Origin: Vibrio sinus | GTDB taxonomy: Bacteria; Pseudomonadota; Gammaproteobacteria; Enterobacterales; Vibrionaceae | Direction of reading: 5' to 3' | DNA length: 64,000 bases | Assembly: GCF_023634645.1 (NCBI RefSeq) | Contig: NZ_JAMKMR010000014.1 | Coordinates: 1-64,000 of the forward strand | Shown here: in pieces, positions 38,879 to 49,051 of the stretch | How positions within the stretch are numbered: the first letter of the stretch is position 1 | How the letters are laid out: each line of letters begins with the position of its first letter | Position numbers and translations under genes: made by a program | The notes under the pieces: model-generated | Told to the model about the DNA's origin: nothing | Databases searched by the model: none | What the model saw: only the letters and a program-made list of their open reading frames with translations

Positions 38879-39246
38879 CTTGAGGCAACTATTACACGCC
38901 CTAGTTATTTTACGTGGACACTGTACCTTGAAGTAGCTTAGCTATCGAAGTAAAAGGTTACAAATTAACTCAGTAAACGGTTTACATGAAATGCGGGGAT
39001 TTTTACTATCTCTCTGAATTTCATCAGCAATAGGAGAAATATTATGGATGGCGACAGTCGAAGTTGGGCTATTAAATTTAACAAACGGAGAGTGTTAAGC
39101 AGACGACTATAACGTTTACATTGCAGGAAAATCTCTTGCAAAATATCTAGCCGGACAACCTTCCACTCCTCCTAATTTAATAGCCTTATTTTAATTTAAA
39201 TAACTTATAAATTTAATAATTTAGACTAAGTATAAGGTTAGCTAAA
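38879..39246 (+). promoter_or_regulatory. mgtE 5' region
   Basis: 368-nt gap before mgtE. It holds a short basic ORF with a good ribosome binding site (39044-39112). Downstream are a stem TTGCAGGA / TCTTGCAA around 39121-39141 and a CTCCTCCT stretch (39166-39173) able to pair with the leader AGGAG at 39032-39036. A very AT-rich segment follows up to the mgtE ribosome binding site. The layout recalls a translated leader with alternative RNA structures. Confidence 0.45.
39044..39112 (+). CDS. candidate leader peptide upstream of mgtE
   Basis: 22-codon ORF beginning MDGDSRSW and ending with a strongly basic KRRVLSRRL, preceded by TAGGAG at 8 nt spacing. The E. coli/Salmonella mgtA leader peptide MgtL is a short peptide with acidic residues at its start and a basic end; it lets ribosome behaviour report Mg2+. 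This ORF has the same general layout and lies 134 nt before a Mg2+ transporter gene. The role is inferred; the sequence is not homologous in an obvious way. Confidence 0.45.
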   Translation: MDGDSRSWAIKFNKRRVLSRRL

Positions 39247-40494
39247 ATGAAGAATATTAATCTATTAGAATCCAAGCAGCTAATTTCAGTAATAAATAAC
39301 GCTAATACAGATAATGCTTGCTTTCGCGATTTTAAAAATAAAATTAAAGAAAATGACTTTCGTACGTTGAATAAACGTTTTCGTGGGGAAGGATTCAAAA
39401 AATCTCTATCTTATGTTCATCTCTTGTCTCATCGTGAGTATTTAGCGCTTATCGATATCAATAGCTTTAAGTACAGCGACGATGTGAAAAAGTACATGGA
39501 AGCAAGACATCCTGTCTTGGACCGCTGCACCGCAAAGCCAATGCTCATTTTTCATGAAGAGCTTTTGGTTGGTGAGGTGGTGAAGCAATTACATTCGCAC
39601 AAACCTGGTTTGAGTTATCTGGTGAGCGTGAATAAGTATGGGCTGTATACGGGGTTAGTACCCATTCACCGTCTCTTTAATTCTGATTTAGATCTTAAGC
39701 TCAGCGAAGTGACTGAGTTCGTTCAAGGCTGTCATTTGAGCCTCGATCAGGAAGAAGCCGTAAAGCAACTGCATCATAGTGTTAGTGACGTATTACCATT
39801 ATTGACCGGATTTGGAGAGCCAGTAGGTGTGCTCGATTCACAAAGTGCCATCGATATAGTGATGGACGAGCAAACTGAAGATATGGAACGAATCATGGGG
39901 ATACAGCAAGAAAGTCATGAATCAAATTATATGGATACATCGGTGTTCACCCATATCAAAAAACGAGTTTTTTGGATTGTGGGGCTTGTAGCACTTGGTT
40001 TGTTATCTGGAATGGTCATTCACAGCTATGATGATGCGATTGCCGCATTTACTATTTTGGCTTTGTATATGCCAATGGTGGCGGATACAGGTGGAAATAC
40101 TGGTAGTCAATCTGCGACAGTGGTCGTTAGAGCAATGGCTTTGGGTTATGTATCGGTTAAAGATTGGCTCAGAGTGTTGTGGAAAGAAACTCGCATCGCC
40201 ACAGTTATTGGGTTAATCGTTGCTACACTTAGTATTGGAAAAGTGGCGTTTTTGTCTCAAGGGATAGCGCTTCCTGGAAACCTCACATTATTTGCTTTAG
40301 GTGGAGCGATTGGTTTGGCACTGTTTTTCCAGGTACTTTCTGCAACAGTCATAGGCGCGCTACTGCCGCTTATAAGCAAGAAAGCTGGCTTAGATCCCGC
40401 AGTCGTGGCGAGCCCTGCTATTACCACAATTGTTGATGTGACCGGATTACTGATTTACTTTTATAGTACTACTCAGCTATTAGGCTTAGCGTAA
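39247..40494 (+). CDS. MgtE family magnesium transporter
   Basis: 415-residue Mg2+ channel. A shortened N-domain, a CBS-pair region (about 90-215), the plug helix and five membrane helices follow one another. Diagnostic segments are MPMVADTGGNTGSQSATVVVRAMALG (about residues 276-301) and DPAVVASPAITTIVDVTGLLIYF near the C-terminus. The N-domain is divergent from the usual superhelical one, so Mg2+ gating by this part may differ. AAGG lies upstream of the ATG. A possible leader peptide precedes the gene. Confidence 0.92.
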   Translation: MKNINLLESKQLISVINNANTDNACFRDFKNKIKENDFRTLNKRFRGEGFKKSLSYVHLLSHREYLALIDINSFKYSDDVKKYMEARHPVLDRCTAKPMLIFHEELLVGEVVKQLHSHKPGLSYLVSVNKYGLYTGLVPIHRLFNSDLDLKLSEVTEFVQGCHLSLDQEEAVKQLHHSVSDVLPLLTGFGEPVGVLDSQSAIDIVMDEQTEDMERIMGIQQESHESNYMDTSVFTHIKKRVFWIVGLVALGLLSGMVIHSYDDAIAAFTILALYMPMVADTGGNTGSQSATVVVRAMALGYVSVKDWLRVLWKETRIATVIGLIVATLSIGKVAFLSQGIALPGNLTLFALGGAIGLALFFQVLSATVIGALLPLISKKAGLDPAVVASPAITTIVDVTGLLIYFYSTTQLLGLA

Positions 40495-40513
40495 TGATAC
40501 TCAGCCTAAAATT

Positions 40514-40548
40514 AACGGAGCCACTTAGAATAAAGTCGCTCCGTTTAG
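40514..40548 (+). terminator. hairpin after mgtE
   Basis: AACGGAGC / GCTCCGTT stem (40514-40521 and 40538-40545) with a 16-nt loop and a short T-rich tail. Confidence 0.65.
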
Positions 40549-40604
40549 TTTCACTCTACATTGAGTCTATTTGGCCATTATAGGCGTTAGACATCAATTT
40601 GTAG

Positions 40605-42945
<2,341 letters not shown>

Positions 42946-43080
42946 TTGAAAATTATCGATCAATTTTTATCGATAAGCGGCCTACTTTATATGAAACTAT
43001 GTTTATTTATTTTAGTGATTTATGTCAAATTATTATTCGTTTTTAATATTGGTCTAATAGACGGAGTCTGGTTGAGGTGA
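42946..43080 (+). CDS. candidate small membrane protein (TTG start)
   Basis: 44-codon ORF with a TTG start and an excellent ribosome binding site, AAGGAG, at 6 nt spacing. It encodes one strongly hydrophobic stretch (LCLFILVIYVKLLFVFNIGL) flanked by Lys residues. The stop is TGA at 43078. It is divergent from katG and shorter than usual ORF cut-offs. No family recognised; expression is inferred from the ribosome binding site. Confidence 0.42.
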   Translation: MKIIDQFLSISGLLYMKLCLFILVIYVKLLFVFNIGLIDGVWLR

Positions 43081-43269
43081 TTTGGGTATAAATGATTAGT
43101 CGCTACACTAACTGAACATCGATGTACAGACAGGTTAATCATTAACCACAGAACGACATACTATTTTTGACACACTTATTACCTGATTTTGATAGTAAAA
43201 TGAGCAATTGTAGGTATAACTCATTCAAATATTAAATAAGATTGAAATTCGAGTTGGTGCTCGCCCAAT
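43081..43269 (+). other. AT-rich intergenic stretch
   Basis: 189 nt between the candidate small membrane protein and a 91-residue hypothetical gene. It starts with TTTGGGTATAAA, the complement of the TATACCCAAA repeat end. No other gene or clear promoter seen. Confidence 0.4.
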
Positions 43270-43545
43270 ATGAATCAAAGTAGTAAGTTAAATCATGATA
43301 CTGGTGTATTGACCATATATGCCGACTATTCTCCAACCAGCAACTACCTTTCCCAGCTAGCGAATGCGCATAATTCGGTTTACCCCGATGTTCCAGATGT
43401 TTTAACGGTTAAGATCGTTGGTAAATCAGCACCTTCTAAACTTGAGAGTATTAGACAAGATCTTGAAGCAGTAGAACTCATTACTGGCGTTCAATGTTTA
43501 GAGTTATTTGATATTCAATGTGATGTAGAAAAAGAAATATACTAA
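43270..43545 (+). CDS. small hypothetical protein
   Basis: 91-residue cytoplasmic protein. Alternating hydrophobic strands and a helix (VLTIYADYSPTSNYLSQLANAHNSVY ... VLTVKIVG ... LESIRQDLEAVELITGVQCLELFDIQ) suggest a small alpha/beta fold of ferredoxin or thioredoxin-like type. No family recognised. The ATG at 43270 has no clear ribosome binding site. It precedes two SBP_bac_3 paralogues. Confidence 0.5.
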   Translation: MNQSSKLNHDTGVLTIYADYSPTSNYLSQLANAHNSVYPDVPDVLTVKIVGKSAPSKLESIRQDLEAVELITGVQCLELFDIQCDVEKEIY

Positions 43546-43657
43546 TTAACGCTTGTGTTATTAATGTCTTGCTAGAAATAGCGTTCCCCCTCCAAATCGC
43601 TGCCTTGAACATATTACGCCCATCAGCCATGCTTATTTAAAAAATAATCAGGTTACT

Positions 43658-44440
43658 ATGATGTGCATGCAAAAAGTAGGGATGCTATTTCTTACACTCA
43701 TGTTAACTACGTTGTCACTCTCAATTGGGAGTGAGCCTTTACCAAGTTCGGACCCTTGGGGTCAGGTAGCGTTTGTGACAGAGGAGTATCCGCCACACAA
43801 TTATGTGGATGACCAAGGTCAGCTTACTGGGTTGTCCGTAGAGGTTATTTTGGGCGCTGCAAAGCTGGCGGGTTCTAAGCTTAGTCGCGATCATATTGTG
43901 GTACTTCCTTGGGCTCGTGGTTACAAAATGGCCTTAAATATGGAAGACACTTTGCTATTTACTACATCGCGAAAACCCGAGAGAGAGACATTGTTCGAGT
44001 GGATCGGACCACTTTCCAAAGGGTCTCCGTCAGTGCTTTTTGCTCGTAAAACGAGCCAGATAAAGATAAAGGCCCCAAGCGATTTATTGAACTACCGAAT
44101 CGGTGTGGTACGTGGTGATAGTTTACAAAAGAGGTTAGTTTCGTTGGGCGTGCCAGAGAGTGCATTAGTCAAGTCGCACAGCCCTGAAGAATTGGCTAAG
44201 CAGCTTAATCGTCATGATATTGATTTATGGGCATATAACCCTTCAGGGGCTGAGAAGATATTCCAAAAGTTTGGATTAGCGAACAATAACTTTGAACATG
44301 TTTATCAGTTCAAATTTAATGATAACTATATTGCTGCGAACAAACATACGTCTAGAGCGGTAATTATTAATATACAGCAGGCGTTAGACAAGTTTAAGAA
44401 AACCAAAGAATATAAAAATATTTTATCTAAATATCAATGA
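43658..44440 (+). CDS. periplasmic SBP_bac_3-like protein (paralogue 3)
   Basis: 260 residues with a signal peptide (cleavage near GS|EP), then DPWGQVAFVTEEYPPHNYVDDQGQLTGLSVEVILGAAK and PWARGYKMALNMEDTLLFTTSRKPERETLFEWIGP. It pairs with the next gene, which is about half identical, so the two arose by tandem duplication. No transporter partners are present. Confidence 0.85.
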   Translation: MMCMQKVGMLFLTLMLTTLSLSIGSEPLPSSDPWGQVAFVTEEYPPHNYVDDQGQLTGLSVEVILGAAKLAGSKLSRDHIVVLPWARGYKMALNMEDTLLFTTSRKPERETLFEWIGPLSKGSPSVLFARKTSQIKIKAPSDLLNYRIGVVRGDSLQKRLVSLGVPESALVKSHSPEELAKQLNRHDIDLWAYNPSGAEKIFQKFGLANNNFEHVYQFKFNDNYIAANKHTSRAVIINIQQALDKFKKTKEYKNILSKYQ

Positions 44441-44552
44441 ACTAAATCAAGCAGCTAATTTCTATCTGTATAGCTAGTATGAGTTTAAATAATGGCCGCA
44501 TCTGTTTAATAAACACTTTGGAAGTGTTGAGCCATTAAATAGGAGAAAGGTT

Positions 44553-45350
44553 ATGTCAGCAAACAACCTATGGACACTTCTGATTTTTATTGCAGTTTTA
44601 ATAAGTGTCCAATTCAACGCTAGAGCTGAACTACCAAAAACGGACCCATGGGGTGAACTTATTTTCGTCACAGAAGATTATCCACCTCTCAATTACAAAG
44701 ACGACAATGGTCATTTAACTGGTCTGGCTGTTGAGGTCTTGCTCGGAGCGGCAAAACAAGCCAACTCGGCACTGACCGCATCTGATATCAAGCTGTTACC
44801 TTGGGCAAGGGGTTACAGAATGGCTGAAAATGACGCCAATGTTGTTCTATTTTCTACCTCTCGTAAGCCCTCTCGAGAGTCACTTTTTCTTTGGGCTGGC
44901 CCCATCGTAAAAGGAACGCCTTCCGTATTATTGGCTCGTAAAGATCGTCATATCAAAGTGAAAGAGAAAAGCGATCTTTATAACTACCGTATTGGGGTGA
45001 TAAAAGGCGATAGCTTAGAAAACCGAGTGAAAGCTCTGGGTGGACCTGAAGAGAATATCATAAAAATTCATAGTGGCGATCTCTTGGCAGAACAGCTGGA
45101 AAAAGGAAGAATCGACCTTTGGGCGTACAATGCACAAGGCGCGGCGAAAATTTTTAAATCACTGGGTATTGCGAAAAACCAATTTGAGATCGTGTTTAAG
45201 TTTCCATTTAATGACAACTACTTAGCGATCAACAAAAAGACTTCACCTGAATTGGTTGAGAGTCTGCAACAAGCAATAGATAAGTTTCGAACAACACCAG
45301 AGTTTCAAAAACTAATGGAAAAATACAATCATAATATGACGGTATTTTGA
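44553..45350 (+). CDS. periplasmic SBP_bac_3-like protein (paralogue 4)
   Basis: 265 residues with a signal peptide cleaved near ARA|E, then DPWGELIFVTEDYPPLNYKDDNGHLTGLAVEVLLGAAK and PWARGYRMAENDANVVLFSTSRKPSRESLFLWAGP, parallel to the preceding gene over its whole length. AGGAGAAAGG lies just before the ATG at 44553. Tandem paralogue. Confidence 0.85.
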   Translation: MSANNLWTLLIFIAVLISVQFNARAELPKTDPWGELIFVTEDYPPLNYKDDNGHLTGLAVEVLLGAAKQANSALTASDIKLLPWARGYRMAENDANVVLFSTSRKPSRESLFLWAGPIVKGTPSVLLARKDRHIKVKEKSDLYNYRIGVIKGDSLENRVKALGGPEENIIKIHSGDLLAEQLEKGRIDLWAYNAQGAAKIFKSLGIAKNQFEIVFKFPFNDNYLAINKKTSPELVESLQQAIDKFRTTPEFQKLMEKYNHNMTVF

Positions 45351-45371
45351 ATAAATTTAGGCATGCGTGTG

Positions 45372-45656
45372 CTACTTGGTATCGTCAGTGCCGCTACTTG
45401 GCTCATAAGCTTCCCATTTTAGCGCACCATTCGTTTCAAACTTATTGGCAGGATTGCAAACCATATAAAACTTACCTACCTGTAAGATGGCACCAAGTGA
45501 ATATGCCTGATCTTGATAGTAACAGACACGAGACTTCATGTTTTGCGCGTTGACGACAACGGCATTTCTCGCTGAGTGCTGAGGCAAGCTAATTACCTCG
45601 GCAAAGGACATACCGCTGATTAGCACAAAACCAATCCCTATTATGATTCGTTGCAT
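45372..45656 (-). CDS. DUF1496 family exported protein (YnjH-like)
   Basis: 94-residue periplasmic protein with a signal peptide ending SFA|E. The family core is CYYQDQAYSLGAILQVGKFYMVC ... ETNGALKWE, with two cysteines likely to form a disulfide. Function unknown. Confidence 0.72.
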   Translation of the reverse strand: MQRIIIGIGFVLISGMSFAEVISLPQHSARNAVVVNAQNMKSRVCYYQDQAYSLGAILQVGKFYMVCNPANKFETNGALKWEAYEPSSGTDDTK

Positions 45657-45802
45657 ATAAAGCCTCTATGACCTGACCAGATTTTATTCTAAGCATAGAT
45701 AACCATAAAGTTAGTGAGCGACATCGACGATTCTGAACTCTTTTTATGTCCTAATTCTTGTTTTGAGAAGAACGAGTTATAGACAAGAATTAAGGAGATA
45801 GA

Positions 45803-46261
45803 GTGATAGTTCGTAGTGCCACAGTAGCTGATATTGACGAGATTTTGGAATTGAATCGGCAAATAGGCCAATATCATTATGATAATGCGCCTGATGTGTT
45901 TGTTTCTCCGTCAGCGGAAGAAAAGGAGTTTCTACTGCAAGCTGTGCTAGATGAAAAACGTCTATTCAGTGTTGCAGTTGATGAAAAGCACGTTGTGGGT
46001 TTTATTTCAGCAAAAATTGATATTAATGAGTCCATTCCTTTTTTGAGTAAACAACCTATATGTCGTATTGGTACCATAGTGGTAGATGAAAACTGTAGAA
46101 GCAAGGGAATTGGCAAGCATTTGATGGATCATTGTTATTCCTGGGCTCAAGAAAATAAGGCGTATCAAGTTCGTTTGGAGGTGATGAGCTTTAACTCACG
46201 AGCCATGTCTTTCTACCAATCGTTAGGTTTTCAGCCGCAATCCGAAATCTGGGTGAAATAA
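45803..46261 (+). CDS. GNAT family N-acetyltransferase
   Basis: 152-residue acetyltransferase. The acetyl-CoA-binding motif is in VDENCRSKGIGKHLMDH (R-x-x-G-x-G), followed by the LEVMSFNSRAMSFYQSLGFQ block. GTG start at 45803 with AAGGAG 5 nt upstream. Substrate unknown. Confidence 0.88.
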   Translation: MIVRSATVADIDEILELNRQIGQYHYDNAPDVFVSPSAEEKEFLLQAVLDEKRLFSVAVDEKHVVGFISAKIDINESIPFLSKQPICRIGTIVVDENCRSKGIGKHLMDHCYSWAQENKAYQVRLEVMSFNSRAMSFYQSLGFQPQSEIWVK

Positions 46262-46563
46262 CTTCCTTATTGGATACCCTTACCTTGTGGCGATATTTCT
46301 GGTCGCCACCGTCTTGCTATTTTTACTAATGATGGTGTAAACGTGCATTAGTATGGTTATGGCACTAATGCCCAATAGCGTCAGGTGATGTCAAAAACCA
46401 TAAAGTCATCGAAAATATTGATAGAAAAAAAATAGAAAACTATCAACCTATTAGGTTAATGCGCTCTATTGCATAGGATGCTCAATTCATTCATTTTTCA
46501 TGAAGAGTAGTGCCGAATTCCTGTGCAATAGGATTTCATGACTTTGAAAGATGACCAAAAATT
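46262..46563. other. intergenic region before chaperone/effector pair
   Basis: 302 nt. A hairpin near its start ends the GNAT gene. The rest is AT-rich, with an A-rich stretch around 46420-46440 (GATAGAAAAAAAATAG) that could host an AraC-type activator site. No gene found. Confidence 0.45.
46287..46325 (+). terminator. terminator-like hairpin after GNAT gene
   Basis: GTGGCGA / TCGCCAC stem with a 9-nt loop; a T-rich tail begins 10 nt later. Confidence 0.5.
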
Positions 46564-47064
46564 ATGGATGTTTTTGAACAAGCTTTTGCTGAATTAAATA
46601 TTGAGGCACATTTCGATGAGACTGGAACCTTTAGTTGTACCTACGAAAGGAGTGGGGGTACGACCGATGAGGAGAGTATGTTGTTTCTCGCCGCCTACCA
46701 AGATACACAAAATATGACACTGAGGTTGTCTGTTACTACGCACAACGAAATTCCAAACAATTTGTCAGCAGATTTCTTCCGGTATTTTTCTGAAAAAGCG
46801 ATAGAGCCTTTTAGGGGAGGTGTGGGCGCTGGTGTGCTACCAGGTGAGAATAATGTCACCGTCTACCAATCTATAAAGGCTTCTGATCTCCTTGAAGGCT
46901 CATTATTGGAAACCGTAGAGTCTTTGATGGAAGAAGCAGAAGAGTGGGACCAACAGTTAATCTACTATTCTCAACTGGACTCAAATAGTGGTGACAAAAC
47001 CGTTGATAATGCATCGTTAACGCCTCCTCAGCGCTCTTTTTTCGAATTAGATAGAAAAGCATGA
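46564..47064 (+). CDS. CesT-like type III secretion chaperone (candidate)
   Basis: 166-residue acidic alpha/beta protein. The order of an N-terminal helix (FEQAFAELNIE), beta strands with DETGTFSCTYE, a paired helix region, and a C-terminal helix ending LMEEAEEWDQQL is that of class I type III secretion chaperones. These dimerise and bind the N-terminus of a partner effector. The next gene, 52 nt downstream, encodes a large protein without signal peptide. No secretion apparatus genes are in the window. Family assignment is by pattern. Confidence 0.55.
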   Translation: MDVFEQAFAELNIEAHFDETGTFSCTYERSGGTTDEESMLFLAAYQDTQNMTLRLSVTTHNEIPNNLSADFFRYFSEKAIEPFRGGVGAGVLPGENNVTVYQSIKASDLLEGSLLETVESLMEEAEEWDQQLIYYSQLDSNSGDKTVDNASLTPPQRSFFELDRKA

Positions 47065-47116
47065 GATCCCGAGCGGTACACAAGGAACTTAGGTTAGTTA
47101 GATTAAGGATAAGATC

Positions 47117-48568
47117 ATGGACAATGTAGTATCAGGGTCATTTAGGGCTCCTTTCCAGAGTGTGAATGAAGAAGTTTCAAGTGGTGATAAGAGAATCTTA
47201 GGAACCGCCAGTGCGTTAACGGCAATACGAAATTATCTTAACCAACCCCCTGCACTAAGAAGATCCAAATTTAATCCAAATTTTCATCATCGGCATGGTG
47301 AGACAGGGATAAAACGAGCACAACTCTTAGAAAAATACCTCATGCAAAACACGCCATCACCCCGATCAAGTCAAGGTTCTTCCGGTGATAGAAGGGGAGC
47401 AATCAGTTTGGAGAGAGAGGAGTTTAATGAACTGCTCGATCGACAAGCTTTGCTTTTAGAAACGTATAAGAAGGGTAAAGTGTCGCCTGCTCTTCTAGCC
47501 GTTATTGATGGTTCAGGCTTAGTGACGGACAAACACATTAAAGATGCCAAGTTACTCAACGGAGGTAACTCGCATACTTCTTCTTTGAGACGATATGTTA
47601 TGAACTCAGAGGTGACGGAAGAAGCGCCACCAATAACCAATAAACCGATTGGTGAAGAGATTGCAGAAGATTCTTATCTAATAGATAGGAGCCAACTTAA
47701 AAACACCGGAGGGGATGTAAGCCAATCCGCTCATGCAGTGACACGATATAAGAAAGACGACACCTATTATTTTGGCAAGAATTTTCCTTCTGCAGATTCT
47801 GTGTCACCAGAAGAACTGGCTGAGACAAAGGAGAAAGCACTCGCAGAGGTGTGCTATTCCATGTTGTGGCAAAGTTTTATCGGCGATCGCGCTTCATCTT
47901 CGATGTTTATGAAAAATGAAAATGGTGAAATCGACGGTATATGTTCAAAAGGGCTCCCAGGTTTTAGAGAATATAAGTCCTGTCTGGAAGACGGTGATGC
48001 AGCCGCAACGCCTGGTATGCTTCCTATTCTTGTCACAGCATTCTTGCTGGAGGAAGACGATTTACATTCCAAAAACATAGGTAAGTGTGAGATTGATGGG
48101 CGTCAGGTCTATGGAAAAATTGATCATGACTATATCGCGGATAAGTATGGCACAGATCAACAGCCCAATTTTCCGATAGAACGTCTTGCTGAGTTTCTGA
48201 ATTCCCCGACACCTCAAACCGCAGATGATATGGGGAGAGAAATGCGATTCTCTCCAATTACCAAAAATAGCCGATTACTGAGAATGGGCCACGCTATACG
48301 CAATTTTTTTAATATTGGACCAGACACCACACTTGGCAAGCACCATAGAAATGAGTTTTACAGTCGATCTTTAACTAGATTTAGGCACGAAGCACAGGAT
48401 ATATCCAGTAAAATCAAGAACTATGATGTCGGGCAAATCGATCGCTTAATTGAATTCGCTGAAAAGCAGCGTGAGAGCATGGGAATTGAGGATACAGATA
48501 GTATTGCTGTACCCATTTTGAAACGGATGAAAGCACGGATTGAGTATCTGCAGGAAAACCTAGAGTAA
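47117..48568 (+). CDS. candidate secreted effector with kinase-like motif
   Basis: 483-residue cytoplasmic-type protein with a polar, Ser/Arg/Asn-rich N-terminus of about 120 residues and no Sec signal. A later region contains LLEEDDLHSKNIG (Asp315, His317, Asn320) and KIDHDY (Asp336). This spacing resembles the catalytic loop (D/H...N) and the DFG-type metal Asp of atypical kinases such as PI3/4-kinase-like or HipA-like proteins. The C-terminus is helical (EAQDISSKIKNYDVGQ...). Encoded just after a chaperone-like gene, so a type III effector is the best guess. Function not established. Confidence 0.5.
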   Translation: MDNVVSGSFRAPFQSVNEEVSSGDKRILGTASALTAIRNYLNQPPALRRSKFNPNFHHRHGETGIKRAQLLEKYLMQNTPSPRSSQGSSGDRRGAISLEREEFNELLDRQALLLETYKKGKVSPALLAVIDGSGLVTDKHIKDAKLLNGGNSHTSSLRRYVMNSEVTEEAPPITNKPIGEEIAEDSYLIDRSQLKNTGGDVSQSAHAVTRYKKDDTYYFGKNFPSADSVSPEELAETKEKALAEVCYSMLWQSFIGDRASSSMFMKNENGEIDGICSKGLPGFREYKSCLEDGDAAATPGMLPILVTAFLLEEDDLHSKNIGKCEIDGRQVYGKIDHDYIADKYGTDQQPNFPIERLAEFLNSPTPQTADDMGREMRFSPITKNSRLLRMGHAIRNFFNIGPDTTLGKHHRNEFYSRSLTRFRHEAQDISSKIKNYDVGQIDRLIEFAEKQRESMGIEDTDSIAVPILKRMKARIEYLQENLE

Positions 48569-48624
48569 AGCGCTACAATTTTGCTAATTCCCCAATGCTG
48601 TTTCCACACAGCTTGGGTATTCCT

Positions 48625-48936
48625 CTATACACTTTTTTTGTTAAAAAACTGAGCCATCGCCAATTGAAGTTGTTGATATCTTGGATGGTTGATGCAATAA
48701 AAGCTTTGTTGTCCCCTAGACTCGGCGAGAATGAGGCCATGCTTTTTCAGCTCTTTGATGTGTTGGGATATGGTGGATTGAGCGAGCGGAATGCGCTCTA
48801 CTAGGTCGCCGACACATTGATTCTCCTGGGCAAGTATCTCTAAGATCATCACTCTGGCTGGGTGGCTTAACGCCTTTCCTAGATCAGAAACGTCATTATG
48901 AGTTTGATTAAATTGATTTTTCTTTGCCTCTGCCAT
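48625..48936 (-). CDS. ArsR family transcriptional repressor
   Basis: 103-residue winged-helix repressor. The DNA-reading helix is in VERIPLAQSTISQHIKELKKHGLI (about residues 45-68) and LGKALSHPARVMILEIL precedes it. The classical CxC metal site of arsenite sensors is reduced to one Cys (ENQCVGDL), so the inducer may not be As(III) bound in the usual way. The ATG at 48936 has GGAGG 5 nt upstream; an upstream TTG is less likely. It is divergent from the ArsH-fusion operon, with two palindromes in the 115-nt gap. Confidence 0.88.
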   Translation of the reverse strand: MAEAKKNQFNQTHNDVSDLGKALSHPARVMILEILAQENQCVGDLVERIPLAQSTISQHIKELKKHGLILAESRGQQSFYCINHPRYQQLQLAMAQFFNKKSV

Positions 48937-48978
48937 TAGCGCCTCCAAATTTTTTCATCGCTATTTTACGATAGTGCT

Positions 48979-49006
48979 TGACAGCATACAACTTAAATCG
49001 TATTTT
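48979..49006 (+). promoter_or_regulatory. promoter of the ArsH-fusion operon
   Basis: TTGACA, 17-nt spacer, TATTTT: a near-consensus sigma-70 promoter. Its -10 box lies inside the palindrome at 48996-49013. Confidence 0.78.
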
Positions 49007-49013
49007 TACGATT
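48996..49013. promoter_or_regulatory. ArsR-type operator 1
   Basis: AATCGTA-TTTT-TACGATT, a perfect 7-bp dyad that covers the -10 box of the operon promoter. Confidence 0.78.
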
Positions 49014-49019
49014 AAACAA

Positions 49020-49035
49020 ATCGTACAAGTACGAT
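49020..49035. promoter_or_regulatory. ArsR-type operator 2
   Basis: ATCGTAC-AA-GTACGAT, a perfect dyad sharing ATCGTA arms with operator 1. It lies just downstream of the -10 region, before the ribosome binding site. Confidence 0.75.
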
Positions 49036-49051
49036 GGAAGAGGAAAAAATC

